The translations under genes and the position numbers were made by a program. Positions 7,726-13,886 of a DNA stretch of 13,886 bases are shown here, in pieces. Position 1 is the stretch's first letter; every line of letters starts with the position of its first letter. The DNA comes from CAJBLF01 sp964494005. Lineage in GTDB: Bacteria > Patescibacteriota > Gracilibacteria > Absconditabacterales > Absconditicoccaceae. The DNA is taken from positions 1 through 13,886 of the forward strand of contig CAZBQE010000023.1 in assembly GCA_964494005.1 (NCBI GenBank), written 5' to 3'. The notes below the pieces were generated by a model. The model ran no database searches, was not told the origin of the DNA, and saw only the letters and a list, made by a program, of their open reading frames with translations.

Positions 7726-8247
7726 ATGGATATCATACTTATTATTCTCTGAGGAGTACTTTGCCTTATCGCGATTCTCGGTTCCGTACTGCCAGTTTTG
7801 CCGGGACCATTGTTGGCTTATATTGCATTCATTCTCTTACAACTAACTTCCCAAGATCCTTTTTCTCGGACATTTTTTATCGTGCGAGCAGTGATTATCA
7901 TATTCCTGACTATCATTGATTATGTCGTTCCCTCACGAGGAACCAAAAAATTTGGCTGAACAAAATGGGGAATCCGTGGAAGTAATATCTGACTTATCAT
8001 CGGCGTAATTATTCTTCCTATTCTTGGTATTACGCTCGGACCATTCGGACTGATTGGACTTATTTGATGACCATTTATTGGTGCATATTTATGAGAAAAG
8101 AACGCGAAAAAAAATAATAAGCAGGCATTGAGAGCTGCACGAGGATCATTCATCGGGTTCGTGACCGGCAGTCTGTTGAAAATTGTTGTCAGTGTGATTA
8201 TGGCTGGATATTTTTTTGTGAATGTATACACTCATTTCATCAAATAA
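7726..8247 (+). CDS. DUF456 family membrane protein
   Basis: 173 aa with four or five hydrophobic segments: about 2-22 (begins ILIILGGVLCLIAILG), 24-40, 50-66 (VIIIFLTIIDYVV), 85-120 and 145-165. Family hallmarks of DUF456 are present: the N-terminal GSVLPVLPGPLLAY; the central DYVVPSRGTKKFGGTKWG, where several glycines are TGA; the Gly-rich IGGPFIGAYLGEKN; and a final ALRAARGSFIGFVTGSLLK helix. Function of the family is unknown; Gly-zipper-like repeats suggest packed helices in the membrane. The start at 7726 gives the family N-terminus. No Shine-Dalgarno. The next gene begins 72 nt downstream. Confidence 0.85.
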
Positions 8248-8319
8248 AACGATTACATAAAAAGAGAGAACAAAAGCCAAAAACAGAATGTTTTTTATGT
8301 GATAGCGAAAAAATAAACG

Positions 8320-8976
8320 ATGGAAAAAAAAGAACATCTCGAAAAAAGTCAGCAGTGACCAGAAAAAAAAATAGCTCATCTGCAATCATATATTGCTGCG
8401 ATGTTGATGCTTATTCCACAGATACAGGTACAAAGTGAAGATATGGCTATGTCGAAATATCCGTTTCAGAAGAACTTATCGACAATTACCATCAATGAAT
8501 CTGTGGATGTGACAAATGAACAGGCATTTATCGATGCAGTAGCTACATCAATCAAACCCATAAAAAAATTTACAGATATTCCAGTATGAGGATTGATACT
8601 TTCATATAATTCTAAGCCAACAGGAACCTATCCGACGAAGATTGATTTTTTTCCCAAAGAAATGAAAGCTGATAAACTTCCTTATACAATAGTGCAGGTA
8701 GGAGAAAAAATGTTTATGATCAAACCTGATGTAGGATTCGAAGTCGATGATATGTATATAGATGATAAAGCATTTTATGTAAAAGTGAGTAAGAATACAC
8801 TTTTGGGAGAAGTAGCTAAAACAACGTCAAAAACTAAAGAGGATGAACTCGGAGAATATTTGTGGAAATTATATTCACAAGGAGAGGATGGACGATATCT
8901 CTGATCTACCGTCAAGGAAATACCAAAGAATGCACAAAAAGCTTTCCTCGAAGAATTCAATAAGCTCAATAAATAA
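8320..8976 (+). CDS. Hypothetical protein, 218 aa, possibly exported
   Basis: Continuous frame with TGA as Gly (codon 12, and 8587-8589). The N-terminus is lysine/glutamate-rich (about 1-18), followed by a moderately hydrophobic segment (SYIAAMLMLIPQIQV, about 23-37) that may be a signal or anchor. The rest is soluble: beta-like strands with repeated aspartates (PDVGFEVDDMYIDDKAFYVKV, about 145-165, here split by memory of frame) and a charged C-terminal helix. Within it, DELGEYLWKLYSQGEDGRYLGS and KNAQKAFLEEFNKLN resemble a small helical domain. No catalytic motif or family recognised. Its neighbours, a membrane protein and a secreted hydrolase, make a cell-envelope role plausible but unproven. 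Confidence 0.7.
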
Positions 8977-8982
8977 TTAGTT

Positions 8983-9008
8983 CAAAGCTAAAAGTTTAAA
9001 GCTTAAAA
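8983..9008. repeat. Intergenic degenerate heptamer repeat
   Basis: After the 218 aa gene the sequence TTCAAAGCTAAAAGTTTAAAGCTTAAAAC shows an imperfect ~7-bp period (variants of TAAAGCT and TAAAAGT). It is of the same style as the exact heptamer arrays inside pheT but lies between genes. Confidence 0.55.
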
Positions 9009-9080
9009 CACAATATAGTTATTATAGTTTATACAGAGCAATACCAATATTATTCATTTTTCATTATATATTATCGTGCC

Positions 9081-10394
9081 ATGAAAATCAAAATCGTCAT
9101 AGGAATAGTATTCTTTATCGTAACGGCTTCGCTGAGTTCGAAAGCAGAGGCATATCTTTTTGGAATGAAATCTTGGGACAATACGATAGAAAATATTCAA
9201 ATTATAGAACAGGAATACGAGCTCAATTTGCCTATGGTGTCCTTTATTTTTGATCCGCGAGGCGAGCATGTAGAAAAAATGATGAATCAGTTCAACGAAA
9301 AACTCGGCCAAGACAAAATCTATCATATTTCACTTTCTCCAAATATGTACACCGCCAAAGAAGTCGCAGAAGGTGCTTTTGATGATCAGTATAGACAATT
9401 TTTCCAAGATGTGAAAAAGAATAATCTGAGGGTGATTTTCCGTACAATGCACGAGATGAACGGCGGACGATATCCGCGAAGTTCTGATCCGGCATCATTC
9501 AAAAAGGCATGGATCCATGTTCGAGAAATTTCCAGGGAAGAAGGACTCAATCAATACAATATCCTCTTTGATATGTCAGTCAACGCACGAGATTTGCCAG
9601 CAAAATGAGGTGTACCATCTCAGACAGCGACATTTATCCATTGTACACCAAGCGCAAAAGCGAAACTAAAATGCCCGACCTTCGAAGACTATTATCCCGG
9701 AGACAAATATGTAGATCTTATGTGAGTGACCTTCTATAATCGAGGAAAAGGAAACAGCAACCGCCGACGAGGAACACCAGATATGATCGTAAACAACGCA
9801 GCACGAAAAACGCTAGATAGACTCAAAAAACTTCCTAAACCCATCTTTGTAGATGAGGTAGGAACAACAGCAGTAAATTATGAATGAGCATATAATTTCG
9901 ACAAATCACGTGAAGTTTATGAGAATAACAAAGCCTTAAAAAACGAACGATTAGGTCAGCTCAGAACTTTTCTTCTGAGAGAGAGTAGAGTGGTAGGAGC
10001 GATTTATTTCAATGTCGATCTCACCAACGGACTCAGAAATTGGACGCTTGGAGAACTAGATCGATCTGTGATAGATTTTGCCAACAACAAATTTTACGAC
10101 AAAATTATAGATATCTACGAAGCGTGAAGTTCTGATTATTCCAAAGCATTGTATTATCTCTTTAATGCTCAACGTTTGACACTCAACGAGAGAACACATT
10201 TAGTGAGGTCAAATTATGTCAAACCCGTCAAAGATCTTTACGAAGATATTCAGCAGTATAGTACAAACAAAGAAATACAATTGAGTCAGTTGGATACTAT
10301 AAAAGCGAAAAATAGTCTAGCCACGAAATATAGAAGATTTTCTCAAGATGAGCTGGATGCGATTGTGGATGCTACGAGAAGTTTTGTAGAGTAG
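9081..10394 (+). CDS. Secreted glycoside hydrolase, GH26 (beta-mannanase)-like
   Basis: 437 aa. A signal peptide is clear: KIK, hydrophobic core IVIGIVFFIVTASL, and cleavage probably after SSKAEA (residue 24). The mature part shows the (beta/alpha)8 GH26 pattern: FDPRGEH; FRTMHEMNGGRYPRSS with the acid/base Glu at residue 125; AWIHVREISREEG; YYPGDKYVDLMGVTFYN; and PIFVDEVGTT with the candidate nucleophile Glu259. GH26 enzymes cut beta-1,4-mannan and related polymers by a retaining mechanism. WYPW of typical mannanases is here RYPR, so substrate may differ. Residues about 340-437 form an extra charged helical domain. TGA-Gly occurs several times (for example 9606, 9722). A terminator follows. 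Likely acts outside the cell or at the surface. Confidence 0.83.
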
Positions 10395-10406
10395 AAGTTA
10401 ATAAAA

Positions 10407-10428
10407 AGACCTCGTTATGAGGTTTTTT
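10407..10428 (+). terminator. Rho-independent terminator of the GH26-like gene
   Basis: ACCTC (10409-10413), loop GTTAT, GAGGT (10419-10423), then a T-run. It lies 14 nt after the stop codon. Confidence 0.85.
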
Positions 10429-10440
10429 ATAATCAAAAAA

Positions 10441-10500
10441 TTCCGCTTGAGCCAGACGCAGTGAAGCAAAGCGAAACGCGGGCGGGGTATTGAACCACTT
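10441..10500. other. GC-rich non-coding stretch before palindrome A
   Basis: About 60 bp of clearly higher G+C than its surroundings (the core GCAAAGCGAAACGCGGGCGG) separates the terminator from palindromic element A. No ORF is apparent. It contains GAACC (10492-10496), complementary to the GGTTC of element A's right edge. It may be part of that element or a relic of inserted DNA. Confidence 0.4.
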
Positions 10501-10512
10501 CTTGGGTAGAGT

Positions 10513-10611
10513 AGAGATACCGTCCCGACTGGTCGGGATGTTTGTATAACGTCTGCCGATGTGCGACGTACTTTGTATGTCGTGTATCGGCTGTTGTAGG
10601 TTCGTGTCTCT
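10513..10611 (+). repeat. Palindromic element A (structured, attC-like architecture)
   Basis: Nested pairings: outer arms AGAGATAC (10513-10520) with GTGTCTCT (10604-10611); a side hairpin TCCCGA/TCGGGA (10523-10538); next arms TATAAC (10545-10550) with GTTGTA (10593-10598); and a 17-bp core, GCCGATGTGCGACGTAC (10555-10571) with GTATGTCGTGTATCGGC (10575-10591) around a TTT loop. The core is fully paired only if four G-U pairs are allowed, which hints at RNA or folded single-stranded DNA on this strand. The edges TATAACGTCT and TGTTGTAGGTTCGT recur in element B at the window's right end. Conserved edges around a non-conserved palindrome is how integron attC sites are built, although the exact attC core (GTTRRRY) is not met. 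Confidence 0.7.
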
Positions 10612-10627
10612 GATTATTAAAATTTAT

Positions 10628-10643
10628 ATAGAGTGGCTTTTCT
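10628..10643. repeat. Left copy of 16-bp inverted repeat bounding the defence island
   Basis: ATAGAGTGGCTTTTCT. Its exact reverse complement occurs at 13729-13744. It lies 28 nt beyond the stop codon of the HNH endonuclease gene, outside the coding region, with AT-rich DNA on its inner side. Confidence 0.85.
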
Positions 10644-10671
10644 CTAAATTAAATTAAAAAAAATAAGAAAA

Positions 10672-11664
10672 TTATCCTTTGAATATGTGTTCTCTATGAT
10701 ATTCCATATATTCTTCTCTTCATTCTATTGGCAATAAAGGAATTTTTGCCCCTGGAGTTATGTTTAGTTTTGAGCAGGTCATTTTTGAAATCCAAGGTGA
10801 TATTATCATTTCTTTTTCAGGAGAAAATGTCATGTATCATCTGTCAAATAGAAAATCGAATGTTGGAGTGAACATAAATCAATTTCTTGGATCTATTTTT
10901 TCAGTGTCGTTTGAATGTGCTCGTGGCTTTATGTGACTTGCTATAAGCAGTCTGTCGTCTGAAACCATTGTAATTGGACAAAAAGGACAAAGCTTCAAAA
11001 GTTCTTCTCTGTATTTTCATTGTCATTTTCTTGCTGTAATCATTTGTTTCTTTTCTTCATCTGTTTTTGTGATTTCCTGTTGTATTTCTTGTTCTTGTTT
11101 TTCTATCTCATAAGGATGTTCTTCTTCTCAGAAATAATCCACGAAAAGTCTAAAGTAATATACAAAATTTCCTTCAGAATCCTGTAATTTAAGTGCCGAT
11201 AAATATGTTATGTTTGGAAGAGATAATTCTCTTATCAAATGATAGGCGTCGTCATCCGAATTTACATATACTCTTGGTCAAGCTATCTGTGTTTGTTCGT
11301 TGAGCGTAAATTGGATAATATCATCCATTTCTGCTATTTTTTTTGATCTTTCTTCTCGTAATTCTGGCATATTCTCGGCTTTTTTGTATGGTTGTTCTGG
11401 TTTTTTGTATTCTGTTTTACATTCATCGAGATACTTTATGAGATCTTCTTTGTTTAAAAAACATTGTATTGAAAATCCTTTTCATCCGAAAAAATTTCTT
11501 AATTCCTCTCATTCGTTTCCTACGTAAAATTTAGCTTCTCAATGTCCTCATCATATTTTATTCGCTGGCAATACAAAACAATCAGGGACTGTCATTTTTT
11601 CTACCGCATCCTGTATTTTATATTCTTTTCCGTCCACGATTACTTTATTTCACTCTATTTTCAT
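10672..11664 (-). CDS. HNH endonuclease, probable restriction enzyme of a type II R-M pair
   Basis: 330 aa once TGA is read as Gly (about 13 TGA codons). The N-terminal half (1-200) is unrecognised, charged and probably helical from 80 to 115; it may hold DNA recognition. The C-terminal HNH domain (about 213-300) has the zinc-type pair Cys226/Cys229 in LCPFCPIT, then LLIASHIKPRAHS with the first His at 244, then DPRNGFMFTPTFDFLFDRGY, the N-containing strand and helix of HNH_2-type nucleases. The position before the last motif Asp is Phe rather than His, as seen in a number of family members. It overlaps the end of the methyltransferase gene by 20 nt, so both are translated from one mRNA. The pairing with an adjacent C5 methyltransferase argues for restriction; the target site is unknown. 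Confidence 0.85.
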
Positions 11665-12832
11665 TTATTTTTTTGATACTAGTTAAATGTAAACAGTTTT
11701 TATCTAGGAAACTGTTTATTTCGTTAAATCATAATGCTGGTAAAAGATGAAAAAAAACATTAACGACAATACTGTTTCATGCTTGTTTATATGCTTGTGT
11801 ATCGCTTACTGTAATTTTATAATCGTCGGAAAATCACATGAGTCTAAAACATTCTCTTGGGGTTAGTTTTCTAATTTTTTCTCCTTTTGAAATATAATTA
11901 TCAACTCATGCTCTGTGCATTTTGTGCATTGATTGAAGTAATGGTCTTGCAATGTCTAAATCTATTTCTGGTTTGGAATAAAAATCTTTTGTTCCTGATG
12001 ATAAAACATATTTTTTTAATTTTTCTGAGAGATAATATTTTTCTTCTACATCTTTTTTTGGTTTTACTTTTATGAAATCTCAATGTCGATTAAATTGCTG
12101 ATTTGCTTTTTGACATAAGGCTATTTCTCAGTTTATTTGTGTATATCTTTTTTTTAGATTTTTTTCACTCGTGACAAAATTTATTCATTTTTCTCAAAGA
12201 TAATATTTTGAATCAGGATTATCTTCCAATAAATCTTTCATTGTTATTTCTAGAGGAACTTCTTTAGGAAAGTCAAATTTATTATACATATTTTCGTTTT
12301 TAAATCAGACCAATGCAATTCTTTCTCTGTGTTGTGGCATTCAATAATTTTTAGCATTTAATATTTGATATTTATAGTGATATCATAAAGTATCGAATGC
12401 TTTAAGAATTGTTTTGAATGTATTTCATCAATCATGGCTAAGCAATCATTTAACATTTTCAAAAATGAATGCTTTTGGTTGTGTTTCGTCAACGATTCTG
12501 ATAAATTGATATATTAAATTTCATCTATCATCTGATAGTCCTTTTCTTTTTCCTACCATAGAAAACGATTGACATGGGCTTCATCATACTAGTAGATCGA
12601 TCTTTCCACAAAATTTTTTTCAATCAATATCACAAACATCTCTAAAAAAGACATCATCTTTGATATCAAAATTAGCTTTATAAGTTTGTCTTGCAAAATC
12701 ATCTATATCACAGGCGAAGATAATTTCGTGGGGAATTTGCATTCTCTTAAGAGCGTGTTCAACCGATCAAATTCAACTAAATAACGTGGCAATCTTAAAC
12801 ATCAACGTAATATTACAGAATAAATGGTTCAT
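11645..12832 (-). CDS. DNA (cytosine-5-)-methyltransferase, modification enzyme
   Basis: Transfers a methyl group from SAM to C5 of cytosine. 395 aa with all key motifs in order: I, KIATLFSGIGSVEHAL; IV, LLVGGSPCQSFSMVGKR with catalytic Cys87; VI, FIFENVKGL; VIII, MPQHRERIALVGF; a variable target-recognition region (about 190-310); IX, RKLTPRECFRLMGF; X, YKQAGNSIVVNV. By my count about 20 of 25 glycines are TGA, including both of FSGIG and GGS. The ATG at 12832 gives 395 aa; an in-frame ATG at 12802 gives MFKIATLFSG, closer to the usual C5-methyltransferase start, and may be the true one. It is transcribed leftward ahead of the HNH gene, so methylation can precede restriction. Full motif set implies an active enzyme. 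Confidence 0.96.
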
Positions 12833-12892
12833 TTTTTTGACGATATATATTCTTTATGTTTTTTCAATGAATTTGTGTTGTGGGTATGTAAT

Positions 12893-12921
12893 TTTATAAT
12901 GGTATTATTTTTCTCTGTCAA
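12893..12921 (-). promoter_or_regulatory. Promoter of the R-M operon
   Basis: On the minus strand, TTGACA (12916-12921) and TATAAA (12893-12898) are separated by exactly 17 bp. Transcription would start around 12885, leaving a leader of about 50 nt before the ATG at 12832. It is the best-consensus promoter of the island. Confidence 0.75.
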
Positions 12922-12922
12922 A

Positions 12923-12963
12923 CAATATCTTGACAAAATAATATAAATTTTTGACAAGTATTG
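12923..12963. promoter_or_regulatory. Possible operator: inverted repeat with repeated TTGACA
   Basis: CAATATCTTG (12923-12932) and CAAGTATTG (12955-12963) form an interrupted inverted repeat, adjacent to the R-M promoter's -35 box. Two plus-strand TTGACA copies (12930-12935, 12951-12956) overlap it. It could bind a regulator of the divergent promoters or simply hold a rightward promoter. No controller-protein gene is visible nearby. Confidence 0.35.
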
Positions 12964-13259
12964 AAATGCTAGTTTAAAACTAATTAAGAAAGTCTTGATT
13001 TTTTGTCTTTTTCGGTTATATTTGGCACGTAAGCATTTCCTATGCTACGTTTATATTTCTAAAGATATATTGTCATGTCTATTTTATCCTTACTCATATA
13101 TAAAACTCTTCGGCAAATCATTAGATAATCAAAAATGATATATCGATAATTGCCGAGAGTCTTCTGCGAATTCATAATTTCTCCAAAGCTTATGATAAGA
13201 AGTTAGAAAGCGATTACAAGAAAAAGTATTGATACGTTTTATTCTGTAAAAATATTTCT
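12964..13259. other. Divergent intergenic region with two hairpins
   Basis: No gene is seen in the roughly 430 nt between the methyltransferase and the Cas2-like gene. Besides the promoter and operator-like repeats it holds a bulged hairpin (ACGTA-A-GCAT with ATGCTACGT, near 13027-13051) and a larger one: ACTCTTCGGCAA (13105-13116) pairs, with one bulged T, with TTGCCGAGAGT (13150-13160), and inside it ATCATT pairs with AATGAT (13117-13122, 13134-13139). A weak promoter-like TTGATA (13229-13234) precedes the Cas2-like gene. The large hairpin could belong to a 5' leader or a small RNA. Confidence 0.5.
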
Positions 13260-13523
13260 ATGAACAAAATATTGGTTACCTATGATCTAATAGGTGGTGA
13301 ACCTATCGACAGCTATAAAAAGATTTACAATTATCTTTCTAAGTTTGATGCTATCAAACCACTTGAAAGCGTTTGGATATTAAAGACATCTAAAGAGGCA
13401 GATGTTATTAGAGATGAAATTGGAAAACTTATCGATAGTGACGACAAACTTTTTGTTTGTAAGTATGTTGCATCTGCACGAAAATGATTGACGGCACAGC
13501 AATCACAACGACTTAAGTCTTAA
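13260..13523 (+). CDS. Stand-alone Cas2-like (Cas2/VapD-related, SinR-type) protein
   Basis: 87 aa, reading the TGA at 13485-13487 as Gly. The ferredoxin-like Cas2 fold pattern is plain: first strand MNKILVTYDL ending in the conserved metal-binding/catalytic Asp9; a helix (SYKKIYNYLSKFD); a second strand (PLESVWILKT, the usual place of the conserved S-W-I/L); a second helix (EADVIRDEIGKLI); and SDDKLFVCKYVAS. True Cas2 joins spacer integration with Cas1, but neither Cas1 nor a repeat-spacer array is in this window, and this sequence resembles the Cas2-like family found outside CRISPR loci. Such proteins may be nucleases or toxins. It opens a rightward transcript with the 42 aa basic gene, 22 nt downstream, and stands back to back with the R-M operon. 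Confidence 0.82.
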
Positions 13524-13545
13524 TTTTATATTCTAAATTAGCAAT

Positions 13546-13674
13546 ATGGCAAAAACCGAATCTAGTGTGAGGGGCAAACAACAGAAAAAGATTGTTCCTG
13601 TAAAACCTTATACTAAAAAAGTTTGATCATCTAAAGTGAGAATCAAACCACATAGAAGATCAACTCCGAATTAG
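13546..13674 (+). CDS. Small basic protein, 42 aa
   Basis: Starts at ATG 13546, 22 nt after the Cas2-like gene, and ends at TAG 13672-13674; one TGA (codon 27) is read as Gly. The protein is very basic: MAKTESSVRGKQQKKIVPV, then KPYTKKVGSSKVRIKPHRRS. It holds about fifteen Lys/Arg/His and almost no acidic residue, so it probably binds nucleic acid or an acidic partner. A strong terminator follows, which supports a genuine two-gene transcript. It could be a partner of the Cas2-like protein. No family recognised. Confidence 0.65.
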
Positions 13675-13680
13675 AATTGA

Positions 13681-13702
13681 GCCCTCTTAAGAGGGCTTTT
13701 TT
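13681..13702 (+). terminator. Rho-independent terminator of the Cas2-like operon
   Basis: GCCCTC-TTAA-GAGGGC (13681-13696), a perfect palindrome, followed by six T; 6 nt after the stop of the 42 aa gene. Confidence 0.93.
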
Positions 13703-13728
13703 CTAAAAAAATTTAAATTAAAATAAAA

Positions 13729-13744
13729 AGAAAAGCCACTCTAT
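13729..13744. repeat. Right copy of 16-bp inverted repeat bounding the defence island
   Basis: AGAAAAGCCACTCTAT, the exact reverse complement of 10628-10643. It sits beyond the terminator of the rightward operon, with AT-rich DNA on its inner side as in the left copy. The enclosed segment is 3,117 bp. Confidence 0.85.
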
Positions 13745-13781
13745 TTTTTTTCTTTCATTCTTGTTTCTTGCTAGAGACATA

Positions 13782-13873
13782 ACCTATAACGTTTCGCACT
13801 AGTCCGATGCTCTGACGAACCGCTGAGATTTAATTAGGTCGGGGATATCGGATAGTGCGTGTTGTAGGTTCGT
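13782..13873 (+). repeat. Palindromic element B (second copy of the attC-like element)
   Basis: ACCTATAAC (13782-13790) pairs with GTTGTAGGT (13861-13869), one G-U. After an asymmetric interval (GTTT against T), CGCACTA-G-TCCGAT (13795-13808, G bulged) pairs with ATCGGATAGTGCG (13847-13859). The 38-nt central loop contains ACGAACC (13815-13821), exactly complementary to GGTTCGT at the right edge (13867-13873), so a pseudoknot or alternative fold is possible. It shares TAGAGAYA, TATAACGTYT and TGTTGTAGGTTCGT with element A, in the same order and orientation, while the palindrome core is unrelated. It reaches nearly to the window's end, so its full extent is uncertain. Confidence 0.7.
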
Positions 13874-13886
13874 AGTCCGTAATTAA

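Noticed and set aside
10513..10611. Element A (and B) as a tRNA or tmRNA
   Set aside because: GGTTCG recalls a T-arm, but no 5-bp T stem with a 7-nt loop, no acceptor stem with the right spacing, and no D or anticodon arm can be drawn.
11901..12083. Small ORFs on the opposite strand of the methyltransferase and HNH genes (for example 11300-11527, 11887-12075 plus)
   Set aside because: They are shadows without start signals or family features, overlapping well-supported minus-strand coding sequence.
455..13674. TGA as tryptophan (mycoplasma-type code 4) or as scattered selenocysteine
   Set aside because: The TGA positions coincide with family-conserved glycines, not tryptophans, and conserved tryptophans (LWRYVIGD, CPLWRGP) use TGG. 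The number of TGA codons is far too high for selenocysteine.
10513..13873. Retron or diversity-generating retroelement
   Set aside because: No reverse transcriptase gene or motif (such as YADD) was found on either strand, and A and B are not TR/VR-like copies.
10513..13873. Classical integron
   Set aside because: No integrase gene in the window, and the edges do not meet the attC core consensus GTTRRRY / RYYYAAC. Only the architecture is similar, so I kept it as a hypothesis.
13260..13886. CRISPR-Cas locus
   Set aside because: Only a Cas2-like protein is present. I see no Cas1, no effector, and no regularly spaced direct repeats; elements A and B are two copies 3.2 kb apart with palindromic, non-identical cores.

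Overview
The window reads as genomic DNA of an ultra-small CPR/Patescibacteria bacterium of the Absconditabacteria (SR1) / Gracilibacteria (BD1-5) type, because UGA is translated as glycine (genetic code 25). Under the standard code nearly every gene breaks into pieces. Reading TGA as Gly restores full-length, textbook proteins, and the TGA codons sit at conserved glycines: the ATSS-G-TT motif of the GH3-family protein, RYYGG of serine hydroxymethyltransferase, and FSGIGS and GGSPCQS of the C5 cytosine methyltransferase. TGG remains Trp. The DNA is AT-rich, and most genes lack a Shine-Dalgarno sequence.

Layout, left to right. (1) 1-1300: a cold-shock protein gene on the minus strand, cut by a 44-N assembly gap, then two plus-strand genes of unknown function (187 aa, and a 76 aa membrane protein) ending at a terminator. 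(2) 1299-3884, minus: a complete pheT of 861 codons without pheS beside it, interrupted in frame by short heptanucleotide tandem repeats. (3) 4072-6922, plus: a GH3-family adenylating enzyme with an apparently leaderless promoter, then glyA. (4) 6923-7725: no large gene. It holds a structured, possibly non-coding RNA, two tiny overlapping ORFs with the only strong Shine-Dalgarno seen here, two terminators, and a palindromic interspersed repeat. (5) 7726-10394, plus: a DUF456 membrane protein, a 218 aa unknown, and a secreted GH26-like glycoside hydrolase. (6) 10395-13886: an accessory island. Its core is a divergent pair of operons. Leftward runs a C5-cytosine methyltransferase followed, with a 20-nt overlap, by an HNH endonuclease (a compact restriction-modification pair). 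Rightward runs a stand-alone Cas2-like protein followed by a 42 aa basic protein.

The island has nested boundaries. A 16-bp perfect inverted repeat lies just beyond the 3' end of each outward-facing operon. Outside these, in the same orientation as each other, lie two long imperfect palindromes with different cores but the same conserved edges (TATAACGTYT at the left and TGTTGTAGGTTCGT at the right). Conserved short arms around a variable palindrome resemble, in architecture only, integron attC sites. The most interesting hypothesis from this window is that the segment between them is a defence cassette moved by a recombinase of code-25 bacteria, or alternatively that the two elements are copies of an undescribed structured RNA. 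The sequence shows the structure. Mobility and function are inference.
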